Source of the DNA: an uncultured Verrucomicrobiota bacterium
GTDB taxonomy: Bacteria > Verrucomicrobiota > Kiritimatiellia > CAIVKH01
Reading direction: 5' to 3'
Length of the DNA stretch: 37,394 bases
Assembly (NCBI GenBank): GCA_937996795.1
Contig: CALKUH010000033.1
Coordinates: 1 to 37,394, forward strand
Under the pieces are notes generated by a model. The model was not told the origin of the DNA. It did not search any database and saw nothing but the letters and a program-made list of their open reading frames with translations. This document shows positions 7,822 through 16,796 of the stretch, piece after piece (within the stretch, counting starts at the first letter, position 1; the number at the start of each line of letters is the position of its first letter). The translations under genes were made by a program, and so were the position numbers.

Positions 7822-8702
7822 AACGTCTCGCGCGCATCCTTGCCGTGTCCCTGCTGGCGGCGCTGTCCGCGGGCCCCGCGCCCGCCGCGGAGCCGGACAT
7901 CGAGGAGCTGCTGTATCGCGCGACGCGGTACGGCAACACGGAGCAGCGGCGCGCGGAGAAGGAGGCGGCGCGCGAAGCGCTGTTCGCGATGGGCCCGCAG
8001 GCGCTGCGCGAGGTGATGGCTCGGGCGCACCTGGAAAACGTGATGCTGCAGGTCCTCGCCTTTGAACTCGTCGAACAGCGGGTGCCCGCGGAAACAGGCG
8101 CGCCCGTGCTCGCGGACGCGCTGGCTTCCACGAACGCCACCACGCGGCGCATCGCGGCGTACCTGCTGGGCTTTTATCCGCGCGCGGAACCGCAGGTCCC
8201 GGCGCTGGTCGCGATGCTCAACACCGAGGCCGAGCGCAACGCGGCGCTGCGCACGCTCGGCAAGTGGAAGGTGCGCGCGGCGCGGAAACCCGCGCGCGAA
8301 CTGCTGCGCGCGACGAACGAGCGCACGCGCATCGTCGCGGTCAATGCGCTGCGCGACATCGGCCACGAGGACGACCTCCCGGCGCTGATTGATGCGCTGG
8401 CGGACCCGGCGGTGCTGGTGCGCAACGCCGCGGCCCGCGCGGTCGCGGAGCAGGGCTGGCGCGCGCATCGCCCGCTCCGCCGCGCGTTTGATGACAGCGT
8501 GGGCGTCCAGCGGCGGCAGATCGTCCGCCTCTTTGGCGTGCTCAAGCCGTCCTTCGTCACGCGCGACCTGCTGCGCCTGCTGGAGGACGAGGACCCGGGC
8601 CTGCGGGACGACGTCGTGTGGGCGCTGGAGCGGATCGATCCGTACGTGCTCCGCCGGCGTGAGATCACCCCGCTCCAGCAGTGGCCCGACCCGTCGTTCT
8701 GA
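7818..8702 (+). CDS. exported HEAT-repeat protein
   Basis: A 294-aa protein with a signal peptide (residues 1-25, ending APAAE) followed by repeated amphipathic helix pairs typical of HEAT/PBS-lyase-like repeats, such as RRIAAYLLGFYP, RIVAVNALRDIG, LVRNAAARAVAE and LRDDVVWALERI. Such solenoids bind other proteins; no catalytic motif is seen. The 4-bp overlap with the upstream GxDxY-repeat gene suggests that the two exported proteins are made together and may form one complex. The partner is otherwise unknown. Confidence 0.8.
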   Translation: MKRLARILAVSLLAALSAGPAPAAEPDIEELLYRATRYGNTEQRRAEKEAAREALFAMGPQALREVMARAHLENVMLQVLAFELVEQRVPAETGAPVLADALASTNATTRRIAAYLLGFYPRAEPQVPALVAMLNTEAERNAALRTLGKWKVRAARKPARELLRATNERTRIVAVNALRDIGHEDDLPALIDALADPAVLVRNAAARAVAEQGWRAHRPLRRAFDDSVGVQRRQIVRLFGVLKPSFVTRDLLRLLEDEDPGLRDDVVWALERIDPYVLRRREITPLQQWPDPSF

Positions 8703-8751
8703 TCCACTGCACACTTCCCCCGCCGCGCCGCCTTCGCTATCGTCTGACCCC

Positions 8752-10131
8752 ATGTCGGCCATGCATTACATCAGCACGCGGGGGCAGACGCCCCCGATGG
8801 GGTTCCAGGACACGGTGATTGAGGGGCTCGCGCCGGACGGCGGCCTGTTCATCCCGGAGCGGATTCCCGACGTGCGGGACAAACTCGGCTACTGGTCCAC
8901 GCTGTCCTACCAGGACCTGACGTACGAGGTGCTGCGGCTGTTCGTGGACCTGCCGGCGGACGAGTTGAAGAAACTGATCGACCGCGCGTACCGCTCGTTC
9001 ACGCATCCGGAAATCGCGCCGGCATGGCCGGTGGGACCCGTCTGGGTGCTGGAGCTGTTCCACGGGCCGACGCTGGCATTCAAGGACATCGCGCTCCAGT
9101 TCCTCAGCCAGTTCTTCGAATACGCGCTGGTCCGCCGTGACGCGCGGCTGAACATCCTCGGCGCGACGAGCGGCGACACGGGCAGCGCCGCGATCCACGG
9201 CGTGCGCGGGCAGGACCGCATCAACATCTTTATCATGCACCCGCGCGGGCGCGTGTCGCCGTTGCAGGAAAAGCAGATGACGTCGGTGCTCGATCCGAAT
9301 GTGTTCAACCTCGCGATCGAGGGCACGTTCGACGACTGCCAGAACATCATGAAGTCGGTGTTCCGCGACGTGCCGTTCAAGCGGCGCTTCTCGCTCGGCG
9401 CGATCAATTCCGTGAACTGGGCGCGCGTCGTCACGCAGATCGTCTATTTCTTCTCGTCGGGCCTTTATGTGATGGGGCAGACCGGCGCGCCGCGCGTCAG
9501 CTTCTCCGTGCCGACCGGCAATTTCGGCGACATCCTCGCCGGTTGGTACGCCGCGCAGATGGGCTTGCCCGTCGGGCGCCTCGTGCTCGCGACCAACGAG
9601 AACGACATCCTGTCGCGCTTCTTCAACACCGGGACCTACCAGACGGGGCGCGTGGTGCCTACGCTCAGCCCGTCGATGGACATCCAGGTGGCGAGCAACT
9701 TCGAGCGCTACCTGTACTACCGGATGAACCGGGATGCGGGCGCGTTGCGCGGCGCGATGGAATCGTTCGCGCGGACGGGCACGCTGTCGGTGGGCGGCAC
9801 GGACGAGCTTTTCCGCGCCGGGGTCGGCGACACCGCGAGCACGCTGGCCACGATCCGGGATTATCACGAAACGCACGGCTACCTGCTCGACCCGCACACC
9901 GCGGTCGGCGTGCATGTGGCCGGGCCGCACCTGCGGAAGGACGAGCCGATGATCTGCCTGGCGACCGCGCACCCCGCGAAGTTCAGCGCGGCGATCCAGC
10001 AGGCGACGGGGAAGGACCTCGCGCATCACCCGGTGCTCGACGCCTTGCGCGACGCGCCGACGCGGAGCGTGGCGCTGCCGAATGACGAGAAGGTCGTGCG
10101 CGAATTTGTCGCCGCGCACGCCGGTGTGTAG
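8752..10131 (+). CDS. thrC: threonine synthase
   Basis: A PLP enzyme converting O-phosphohomoserine to threonine in the cytoplasm. It has 459 aa, close to the E. coli/yeast-like class. The motif FHGPTLAFKD carries the PLP-binding lysine (K111). The phosphate-binding GATSGDTGSAA block and the later SFSVPTGNFGDILAG are also intact. The N-terminal TRG and APDGGLFIPE are typical for the family. ATG 8752 is used here; ATG 8761 is an alternative. It stands 49 bp after the HEAT gene and 12 bp before the YdcF-like gene. Confidence 0.95.
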   Translation: MSAMHYISTRGQTPPMGFQDTVIEGLAPDGGLFIPERIPDVRDKLGYWSTLSYQDLTYEVLRLFVDLPADELKKLIDRAYRSFTHPEIAPAWPVGPVWVLELFHGPTLAFKDIALQFLSQFFEYALVRRDARLNILGATSGDTGSAAIHGVRGQDRINIFIMHPRGRVSPLQEKQMTSVLDPNVFNLAIEGTFDDCQNIMKSVFRDVPFKRRFSLGAINSVNWARVVTQIVYFFSSGLYVMGQTGAPRVSFSVPTGNFGDILAGWYAAQMGLPVGRLVLATNENDILSRFFNTGTYQTGRVVPTLSPSMDIQVASNFERYLYYRMNRDAGALRGAMESFARTGTLSVGGTDELFRAGVGDTASTLATIRDYHETHGYLLDPHTAVGVHVAGPHLRKDEPMICLATAHPAKFSAAIQQATGKDLAHHPVLDALRDAPTRSVALPNDEKVVREFVAAHAGV

Positions 10132-10143
10132 GACCCATTCACC

Positions 10144-10857
10144 ATGAAGGCATTCCTGGCGCGCATGTTTCGAGGCGTCCTGCAAACGGCGGGCGCCGTG
10201 TTCATCCTGCTCATCCTCGCCGCCGTGCTGGGGTTGCCGTGGCCGGTGTATCGCTGGCTGGGCGAGGTAAAGACGGAGGTGGAGGGCACGCCGGATGTCA
10301 TTGTGATGATGGGCGGCGGCGGGATTCCGAGCGAGTCCGGGCTGGTCCGGTCGTGGCAGACGGCGCGGGAGGCGGCGCGCTATCCGAAGGCGCGGGTGCT
10401 GGTGGCGATGCCGTACGAGCCGGGGGAGGGCGCGACGAACCGCAGCGCGATCCAGCGCGAACTGATCCTGCGCGGCGTCGCGGAGCATCGCATCGACCAG
10501 GAGGGCCAGGGCCGCCACACGCACGAACAGGCGGTGCGCGTGCGGGAGATGCTCGACGGGCGCGAGGACAAATTGCGCCTGATGATTGTCACCTCACCGG
10601 AACATGTGCGCCGCAGCGTGCGCTCGTTCCAGAAGGCGGGTTTCGTCCATGTGCGCGGGCGGGCGGGGTGGAGCGAGTCGATCGAGGCCGACCTGACCTA
10701 TGGCGCCGAACCCTCGGTTACGAAGCCCTCCGCGAGCGATTGGGTCGGCCACAGCATGACGCTGCGCTACCGGTTGTGGGACAATCTTGGCCTGATGATC
10801 CGCGTTTCCCGCGAACTCACCGCGCTGGCGTACTACAAGGTGAAGGGCTGGATTTAG
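10144..10857 (+). CDS. YdcF/SanA-type DUF218 membrane protein
   Basis: It has 237 aa, with one N-terminal membrane segment (residues 10-37) followed by a DUF218 domain (about 48-220). The family elements are present: PDVIVMMGGGG, then SESGLVRSWQTAREA, THEQAV and LMIVTSPEHVRRSV. ElyC/SanA/YdcF proteins act near the envelope and are linked to cell-wall precursor or polysaccharide metabolism, but the reaction is not settled. It is the last gene of the + strand chain and is followed by a palindromic repeat cluster. Confidence 0.8.
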   Translation: MKAFLARMFRGVLQTAGAVFILLILAAVLGLPWPVYRWLGEVKTEVEGTPDVIVMMGGGGIPSESGLVRSWQTAREAARYPKARVLVAMPYEPGEGATNRSAIQRELILRGVAEHRIDQEGQGRHTHEQAVRVREMLDGREDKLRLMIVTSPEHVRRSVRSFQKAGFVHVRGRAGWSESIEADLTYGAEPSVTKPSASDWVGHSMTLRYRLWDNLGLMIRVSRELTALAYYKVKGWI

Positions 10858-10863
10858 AGCAAA

Positions 10864-11004
10864 TAAAACTGTAGCCGCGACCGCTGGTCGCGGTGGTCGT
10901 CACCATGCTCCCGCGCTCACCGAGCGCGGCTACAGTTTTAATGAACCCTCGCTAGCGCGTGTATCGCCCATTCCTGTAGCCGCGACCGTTGGTCGTGGTT
11001 ACAG
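10864..11004. repeat. REP-like palindromic cluster
   Basis: This gene-free stretch (10858-11074) between converging genes holds two copies of a REP-like hairpin, CCGCGACC-3 nt-GGTCGYGG. They lie at 10875-10893 and inside 10974-11004, where flanking CTGTA/TACAG extend the stem. A third, inverted arm at 10925-10940 forms a perfect 16-bp stem with 10864-10879. Such elements are dispersed genome-wide in many bacteria and can act as transcription ends. Here they could end both ydcF-like (+) and nagB (-) transcription, though no U-tract follows. Confidence 0.65.
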
Positions 11005-11074
11005 CCTAATCCAGTGATTCAGGGTTCGGAGCGCGATTTTCTTCGCCCGACGTCTGGCACCCGTTTTCCCCGCC

Positions 11075-11857
11075 TCAGAATTTCTGCCACTCGGGTTTGC
11101 CGTCGTAGACCCACTGGTAATAGCTGGTGTTTTGCAGCAGCGAGGCGGCGTGGGCGTCGAGGAAGACCTTCACGACCGGGTGCATTTGCAGCACCGAGGC
11201 GGGCATCATGGAGGTCACCGGGCCTTCGATCGTGCGCGCGATGGCGTTGGCCTTCGTCTTCCCGAAGGCGAGCAGCATGCAGCGGCGCGCTTCCATGACC
11301 GTGCCGAGGCCCATGGTCAGGATGTAGTTCGGGACGTTGTGTTCGCCGCCGAACTGCATGGCGAAATCGCGGCGCGTGCGCGGGGTCAGCGTCTTCGTGC
11401 GCATGCGCGAGGTGAGGGACGAGGTCGGCTCGTTGAATCCGATGTGGCCCTCGGTGCCGATGCCCAGGATCTGCAGGTCGATGCCGCCCGCCTTGCGGAT
11501 GGCTTCCTCGTACTGACGGCAATATTCCGGCACATCCGCGACCGTGCCGTCGGGCATGTGGATGTTCTCGCGCGGGATGTTCACGTGGTCGAAGAACGTC
11601 TTGTACATGAACGTCCGGTACGACGCGGGATGGCTGTGCGGGAGTCCCACGAATTCATCCAGGTTGAACGTCGTGACGCGGCTGAAGTCGATGTGGCCTT
11701 CGCGATGTTTCCGCACCAGCTCCTTGTAGAGCGGAATGGGCGATTGCCCGGCGACGAGGCCGAGCACGGCGTTGGGTTTTTCCCGCAACAGGTGGGAGAT
11801 GTAACGGGCCGCGATGACGCTCGCGGATTGCGCGTCCGACTGAATGATCACTTCCAT
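11075..11857 (-). CDS. nagB: glucosamine-6-phosphate deaminase
   Basis: It converts glucosamine-6-phosphate to fructose-6-phosphate and ammonia, the last step of amino-sugar catabolism. Its 260 aa match the family. Diagnostic motifs are LVAGQSPIPLY (34-44), FNLDEFVGL (64-72, containing the catalytic Asp67-Glu68 pair) and GIGTEGHIGFNEP (132-144, His138). Compared with the common TGxTP, the first motif reads AGQSP. The start lacks a clear Shine-Dalgarno sequence. It lies 31 bp downstream of the 709-aa gene and is probably co-transcribed with it, pointing to amino-sugar or host-glycan use. Confidence 0.93.
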   Translation of the reverse strand: MEVIIQSDAQSASVIAARYISHLLREKPNAVLGLVAGQSPIPLYKELVRKHREGHIDFSRVTTFNLDEFVGLPHSHPASYRTFMYKTFFDHVNIPRENIHMPDGTVADVPEYCRQYEEAIRKAGGIDLQILGIGTEGHIGFNEPTSSLTSRMRTKTLTPRTRRDFAMQFGGEHNVPNYILTMGLGTVMEARRCMLLAFGKTKANAIARTIEGPVTSMMPASVLQMHPVVKVFLDAHAASLLQNTSYYQWVYDGKPEWQKF

Positions 11858-11888
11858 ATTGTTGTATTACTTTTCTGTTAAGGCGCTG

Positions 11889-14018
11889 TCAACGCACTTC
11901 CAACTCGCCAAGCCACAATAGGTTGGGCGAAGTCGCCGCGCCGCGCCCCGCCGGCATTTCCACCTCGATCCACTCCACCTGGATCGGGTCGAACGCGATC
12001 CGCGTGTCGGAAACGGGGCGTGGCTGCTCGATTTGCGCGAGGGTGGCCTGTGTGCCGGCGGCCGTTAGGGCGCTGATGCGCAGCGCGCGCGCGCTTTGCC
12101 GGCCGCCCTGGATGTCGGGCCAGAAGAAGCGGAGTTCCCGGATGGCGGTGGGCGCGGGGAAGGTGAGGCGGATGCGATGCGGGATGGGCAGGTCGGCGGA
12201 GGCCCAGGTGTCGTGCCACAGGTTGGAGGGGCTGTCCGCGATCCGCCCGTCGGTCAGCGCGGCGAGCTGGTAGCCGGCCTGTGTGCTGCTGGCCTCCACG
12301 CGGACGCGCGTGTCGCGCGCGATGCTGTCGGCTTCATCGAGAAAGTGAACGAGCGCGTTGGTCTCGAAGAAGACGCCGGACCCCGACGCAAGGTGCAGCC
12401 GGACAAGCCCATCGTCCGGCACGCCGTCGCGGGGGACTTGAACGAGGATGCGCGTGTGGGCGAGTGGCGGAAGGAGAAAACGCTGCGCTTCTCCGTCCGG
12501 GCTGTTTCGCACATGCGCGAGAAGCTCGTGTTCTGTTGTGTCGAGATTGCTGACGTGGACCGGGATGAAAGCGTCGTCCTCCCCGGTGACCGTTGCCGCG
12601 GAATCACGCCACGCGTGCAGCGGCTGCGGGCTCGTGATCGGCGCGCCTTCCTCGTTATTGTTTGCGAACGCACGCACGGCCACCCGGCGCGCCGGGAGCA
12701 GCACCTGCCAGGTGGGCGGATCGGATTTCGAAAGGCAGCGATCCCGTTGCTCCGAGATCGGGTCCACCAGCGCGACGCGGTCCCCGGCGTTTTCGGCGGA
12801 GAGCGTGGCGATGACGGGGAAGGGGTTCCGGTTGTACAGCGTAACGAAGCGCGTGTCGCCGGTCGGGGCGCCGTGGTGTTCGAGGAATACGCCCGCGGTG
12901 TGGACGCGCATCGGGCCGGCCGGCTGCCATCCGGCGCGGGCCAGCTCCTTCGCCCATTGCGCGCGCGGGTCCGCGGCGTCGGGCTCCGGGAGGAACCCCC
13001 AGTAGAGCGCGGCGTCCAGCGCGTCGGCCTCCAGCGCGGGCGGATAGGTGAGGGTGACGGGTGCGTCCGGCGAACGAAGGCGCGCCTGCTGGAGGTCGTC
13101 CGCATCCGGCGTGCGCGGTGCGGCGTCGTCGGCGCGCCAGGCGATTTGCGTGGCAGCTGGCACGGGCCATAGATCCGCCCACTCGGGGGCGACGGGCAGT
13201 GCGTCGTCCAGCGTGTAGAGCAGGGGAAGCGCGGGTGCGTCCGCGTGCGGTGTTTCGCTCGCAATCGCCTGCCACCGGCGCAACGCCTGCGCCGGTGGGC
13301 GCAGGTCCGAGCGTGTTTCATGCAGCGTGGCGCGCAGCACCGCCCGGCCGGGGAAGGCCGCTGTTTCGGGCGAGAGGGCGAGGTCGTGGCGCACGCCCAA
13401 AAAACGCCGCGCGGGATCGGCAAGGATCTCAAACAAACGCGGTTCCTCCGCGTCCGTCAGCGCGATGAGCTGAAGGTCGTTGCTGGAGACGACGCCAAAC
13501 GGGACAAACGACTGGCGCCCGTGCCCCGCGCCGACGATGCGATGCCACGATTGAGCCGGGGCTGAGCGGGCCAGTGGTTGTGCATCGAACAAGTCGCGGT
13601 GCCAGATCCACCCTTCCAGCGTCGCGTCCACGCCCAGGTCGACAGAAAACAGGCGCGGCTCCTCCGCGTCGGACTTGAGCAGGAGCGAGAGGCGCAGGGT
13701 GTCGTTCGTGACGCCGTCCGCGACGAGCACCCAGTCCACGCCGAGTTGCCGTCCGCCCCATCGCTGGCGTCCGTCCACTTCATACGCCACGGCGGGAAGG
13801 AGCGGCGCGTGGCGGCCGGTCGCGGCGTCGGTCAACTCGACGCGGATGATGCGCGTGTCGCCGCCGGGCGGGGTCCATGCGGGCGTGGTCGCGGCGTAGG
13901 CGCGCCGCCATTCCTGCGTGCCCAGCTCCTCCTCGAAGCGAGCGCTGAGGGGCAGCGCGCTACAGAGGGAGGGGCCGATGCCCGCAGCCGCGAGGCCGAT
14001 CAACATCCAGTGACGCAT
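11889..14018 (-). CDS. secreted 709-aa protein with C-terminal discoidin-like domain
   Basis: It was not recognised as a named family. An N-terminal signal peptide (about residues 1-21) precedes a long beta-rich region without visible catalytic motifs. The last 130 or so residues (about 575-709) look like an F5/8 type C (discoidin) carbohydrate-binding domain: a change-point ALTDGRIAD, then HRIRLTFPAPTAIRELRFFW and IQVEWIEVEM. This suggests a surface or secreted glycan-binding protein. Being upstream of nagB on the same strand, it may be linked to amino-sugar glycans, but that is inference. A TATAGT lies only 9 bp before the ATG, which is odd for a leadered transcript. Confidence 0.65.
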   Translation of the reverse strand: MRHWMLIGLAAAGIGPSLCSALPLSARFEEELGTQEWRRAYAATTPAWTPPGGDTRIIRVELTDAATGRHAPLLPAVAYEVDGRQRWGGRQLGVDWVLVADGVTNDTLRLSLLLKSDAEEPRLFSVDLGVDATLEGWIWHRDLFDAQPLARSAPAQSWHRIVGAGHGRQSFVPFGVVSSNDLQLIALTDAEEPRLFEILADPARRFLGVRHDLALSPETAAFPGRAVLRATLHETRSDLRPPAQALRRWQAIASETPHADAPALPLLYTLDDALPVAPEWADLWPVPAATQIAWRADDAAPRTPDADDLQQARLRSPDAPVTLTYPPALEADALDAALYWGFLPEPDAADPRAQWAKELARAGWQPAGPMRVHTAGVFLEHHGAPTGDTRFVTLYNRNPFPVIATLSAENAGDRVALVDPISEQRDRCLSKSDPPTWQVLLPARRVAVRAFANNNEEGAPITSPQPLHAWRDSAATVTGEDDAFIPVHVSNLDTTEHELLAHVRNSPDGEAQRFLLPPLAHTRILVQVPRDGVPDDGLVRLHLASGSGVFFETNALVHFLDEADSIARDTRVRVEASSTQAGYQLAALTDGRIADSPSNLWHDTWASADLPIPHRIRLTFPAPTAIRELRFFWPDIQGGRQSARALRISALTAAGTQATLAQIEQPRPVSDTRIAFDPIQVEWIEVEMPAGRGAATSPNLLWLGELEVR

Positions 14019-14042
14019 GCCGCCACTATAGCGGGTGCGTTA

Positions 14043-14096
14043 AAGAAATCGCCCACGGAAATGCGCGTCGGGAATCCCGGCCGCGTTCCGTGGGCG
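14043..14096 (-). terminator. hairpin terminator after rplT
   Basis: Arms CGCCCACGGAA (14050-14060) and TTCCGTGGGCG (14086-14096) form an 11-bp stem with further pairing inside. Read on the - strand it is followed by ATTTCTTTAA. It separates rpmI-rplT from the 709-aa gene. Confidence 0.6.
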
Positions 14097-14116
14097 AAAG
14101 GATGTCGGGCGGACGG

Positions 14117-14482
14117 TCAGGCCGCCTTCGGCAGCGCCTTCTTCGCGAGCGCGACGATCGAGGCGAAGCCTTCCGCGTCGTGGATCGCGATCTCGGAGAG
14201 CATCTTGCGGTTGAGCAGGATGCCGGCCTTGGTCAGGCCCTCGATCAGGCGGCTGTAGGAAATCTCGTGCGGGCGGCAGGCGGCCGCGAGGCGGCTGATC
14301 CACAGCGCGCGGAACTCGCGTTTGCGCTCCTTGCGGTGCTTCGTGGCCTGGACCATCGCGCGGTCCACGGCCTCGGTGGCCTGGCGGAAACGTTTGCTGC
14401 GACCGCCGTAGAACCCCTTGGCGAGGGTTAAGCGACGTTGGCGGCGCTTGCGGGACGCGGGTGCATTGGTGGAACGTGGCAT
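14117..14482 (-). CDS. rplT: 50S ribosomal protein L20
   Basis: This 121-aa protein is required early in 50S subunit assembly and binds 23S rRNA. The sequence contains the typical basic N-terminus, LAKGFYGGRSKRFRQA, the RKREFRALWISRL block and the conserved C-terminal SYSRLIEGL followed by LNRKMLSEIA. It sits 18 bp after rpmI, as in nearly all bacteria. A hairpin terminator follows it. Confidence 0.97.
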   Translation of the reverse strand: MPRSTNAPASRKRRQRRLTLAKGFYGGRSKRFRQATEAVDRAMVQATKHRKERKREFRALWISRLAAACRPHEISYSRLIEGLTKAGILLNRKMLSEIAIHDAEGFASIVALAKKALPKAA

Positions 14483-14500
14483 GGTCTCAATCTCCCTGCT

Positions 14501-14695
14501 TTATTTGCCGAGCAGAACGGAAAACTTGCGTGCGAACGACGCGGGGATGACGGCGGCACGGCGCAACTGGCGCTTGCGTTTGCGCGACTTGCTCGTGGCG
14601 AGGTGGCTCTTGCCGCCGTGTGGGCGGAGCAATTTGCCGGATCCGGTGCGACGGAACCGCTTGGCGATGGCTTTCTTCGTCTTTTGCTTGGGCAT
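14501..14695 (-). CDS. rpmI: 50S ribosomal protein L35
   Basis: A 64-aa, strongly basic ribosomal protein with the family pattern MPKQKTKKAIAKRF, then RRTGSGKLLRP and SHLATSKSRKRKRQLR. The start codon ATG has GGAG 4-8 bases upstream. In many bacteria infC (IF-3) precedes rpmI-rplT; here the upstream neighbour is a sugar epimerase about 150 bp away, so infC must be elsewhere. The 14696-14841 gap holds no gene I can support. Confidence 0.96.
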   Translation of the reverse strand: MPKQKTKKAIAKRFRRTGSGKLLRPHGGKSHLATSKSRKRKRQLRRAAVIPASFARKFSVLLGK

Positions 14696-14841
14696 GACGC
14701 TCCAATTCCTTTCCCTAACCGTCCCTCCACCACGGGCCTGCACGCGGGCTGCCCCGGCGGAAAGGGTCGATGTTGTAGGCCATGCCGTATGGCGCGTCCA
14801 GCACTTTCTGCGCCGCCTCGTCAGGCCCGCGGACCCGCGGC

Positions 14842-15852
14842 TCAGGGCGTGGGCGCCGCGTGCTGCTGTTCGATCCACCGGTAGGTGCGGGCGAGGCCGG
14901 TGCGCAGCGGGGTGGAGGGCTCCCAGCCGAGCGCGGCGCGCAGGGTGGTGTTGTCGCTGTTGCGCCCCGCGACGCCCCGGGGCGCGTCGAGCCGGTAGCG
15001 GCGTTCGAGGCGGACGCCCGCGATTTCCTCCGCCAGGTCCACCAGCTGGTTGATGCTGACGAGTTCGCTGGAGCCGAGGTTGACCGGCGTCGCGGCCAGC
15101 GCGTCGGTGTGCGTGATGCGGTCGATGCCGTGCACGCAGTCGTCGATGTACATGAAACTGCGCGTCTGGGCGCCGTCGCCCCAGATTTCGATGTGGCGTT
15201 CGCCGCGCGCCTTCGCCTCGATGACCTTCCGGCAGATCGCCGCGGGGGCCTTCTCGCGGCCGCCGGTCCAGGTGCCGTGCGGCCCGTACACGTTGTGCAG
15301 CCGCGCGATGAACGTGGGCAGGCCGCGTTCCGCCGTGTATTCCTGGCAGAACAATTCCGACATCAGCTTCTCCCACCCGTAGCCGCGTTCCGGCAGCGCG
15401 GGATAGGCGTCGCTTTCCTTCAGCGCGCGCACGGCCGGGTCCTGCTGCAGGCCCGTGTTGTAGATGCAGGCGGAGGACGCGAAGAAATACCGGCGCACGC
15501 CGGCGCGATGCGCATGCTCGATGAGGTGCGTGTTGATCAGGATGTTGCGCAGGCAGGCGACGCGCTCTTTTTCGATGAAGCCCATGCCGCCCATGTCCGC
15601 CGCCAGATTGTAGACCTCGACCGCGCCCGCGCTCGCCGCGCGGCACGCCTCCTCGTCGCGCAGGTCGGCCACCACGCACTCCACGTCCGGCCATTGCTGC
15701 TGCCAGTCGGCCATCGGCTTGACGTCCACCGCGCGGATGCGCCGGTGCCCGCGCGCGCGGAGGTGGGAAACGAAGGCGCCGCCGATGAAGCCGCCCGCGC
15801 CCGCGACGAGGATGCATTCGTGCGGCGCCGGATGGAAGGCGGTGGGATTCAT
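14842..15852 (-). CDS. NAD-dependent sugar epimerase, GDP-mannose 3,5-epimerase-like
   Basis: A 336-aa extended short-chain dehydrogenase. The NAD-binding GAGGFIG (18-24), Ser-rich ASSACIY (126-132), catalytic YxxxK (Y159, K163) and RLHNVYGPHGTW are visible. The YGWEK and NMGGMGFI-like blocks (ADMGGMGFIE) are characteristic of GDP-mannose 3,5-epimerases. In bacteria this subgroup supplies unusual sugars for surface polysaccharides; the exact substrate is not provable here. The start overlaps the glycosyltransferase stop by 4 bp, so they form one unit. Confidence 0.85.
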   Translation of the reverse strand: MNPTAFHPAPHECILVAGAGGFIGGAFVSHLRARGHRRIRAVDVKPMADWQQQWPDVECVVADLRDEEACRAASAGAVEVYNLAADMGGMGFIEKERVACLRNILINTHLIEHAHRAGVRRYFFASSACIYNTGLQQDPAVRALKESDAYPALPERGYGWEKLMSELFCQEYTAERGLPTFIARLHNVYGPHGTWTGGREKAPAAICRKVIEAKARGERHIEIWGDGAQTRSFMYIDDCVHGIDRITHTDALAATPVNLGSSELVSINQLVDLAEEIAGVRLERRYRLDAPRGVAGRNSDNTTLRAALGWEPSTPLRTGLARTYRWIEQQHAAPTP

Positions 15853-16760
15853 AGGATGTAGTCCTGCTCCACGCGCCAGCCGCCGCGGCGATGGCGGATC
15901 GTGGGGACGGGCAGCAACACGCCCGCGGCGGAAAGTCCCTGCAGCAGCCACCCGGGCCAGGCGCGCGCGAGCGGCCGCCGTCCGAAGGCGTTCCACGCGC
16001 GCTTCCGCCACGCCTGCGTCCAGCGCCCGTAGCGTTTCCCGCCCTGCCGCTGCAGCGCGGCCTCCGCGACGGCGAGGTACCGGTCGCGCATCGCCGCGGA
16101 ATTCTGGTTCGCGCGATGGCGGAATCCCGCGAGCGGCACGCCGACGCCGTACAGGTCCGCATGCTGGAAAAAGCGCGACCACAATTCAAAGTCGCCGCCG
16201 GTCACGACGCCCCCGTCCACGCGGCCGCCCACGGCGTCCCACAGCGAGCGGCGCCAGAAGGTCGATTCCTGCTGGATCCAGACGCGGCCAAACTGGTCCG
16301 GGCGGGGCAGGTTGCCGCCGCGCATGAAATCCGCGCGGTTGAAGCCGCCGGCATACGGGCAGCCCGCGGCCTGGCCTTTTTCGTTCAGGACCAGCGGATG
16401 CAGCGAGGTGATCCACTGGACCTGCGGCAGGGTTTCAAAAATTTCCGCCACCACCGACAGGGTCCACGGCAGGTGCATGTCGTCGCTGTTGATCCAGCCC
16501 ATGATCTCGCCCGTCGTGCGCGCGAATCCCTTGTTGAGCGAGTCGTACAGGCCGCCGTCCGGCTCGCTGGTCCAGGAGGACAGGCGGTTCGCATGGCGGC
16601 GGATGATGTCCACGCTGCCGTCGGTCGAGCCGCCGTCCACCACGACGTAGTCGAGGCGGGGGTAATGTTGGTCGAGCACGCTGCGCAGCGTCGTTTCCAG
16701 CGTCGCGGCCAGGTTGAAATTTGGCGTGACGAGCGAAATCGTGGGCCGTGCGGTTTGCAT
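15849..16760 (-). CDS. family 2 glycosyltransferase
   Basis: A 303-aa GT-A fold transferase. The nucleotide-sugar-binding start ISLVTPNFN, VVDGGSTDGS (40-49) and the metal-binding INSDDMH (90-96, DxD equivalent) are intact. The acceptor side contains GGDFELWSRFF. It probably adds a sugar in exopolysaccharide or O-chain synthesis. ATG 16760 is chosen because AGAGAGG precedes it and because the open frame upstream runs antisense through the divergent dehydrogenase gene. Only 36 bp separate the two divergent starts, so their promoters must overlap or lie within coding sequence. Confidence 0.88.
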   Translation of the reverse strand: MQTARPTISLVTPNFNLAATLETTLRSVLDQHYPRLDYVVVDGGSTDGSVDIIRRHANRLSSWTSEPDGGLYDSLNKGFARTTGEIMGWINSDDMHLPWTLSVVAEIFETLPQVQWITSLHPLVLNEKGQAAGCPYAGGFNRADFMRGGNLPRPDQFGRVWIQQESTFWRRSLWDAVGGRVDGGVVTGGDFELWSRFFQHADLYGVGVPLAGFRHRANQNSAAMRDRYLAVAEAALQRQGGKRYGRWTQAWRKRAWNAFGRRPLARAWPGWLLQGLSAAGVLLPVPTIRHRRGGWRVEQDYIL

Positions 16761-16796
16761 GCGTGAGGCCTCTCTGGTATCAGAGCGCGACGACGC

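Noticed and set aside
14715..14870. Short - strand open frame ending YGMAYNIDPFRRG...
   Set aside because: Codon use looks coding-like, but there is no Shine-Dalgarno site, no good start and no known family; too weak to annotate.
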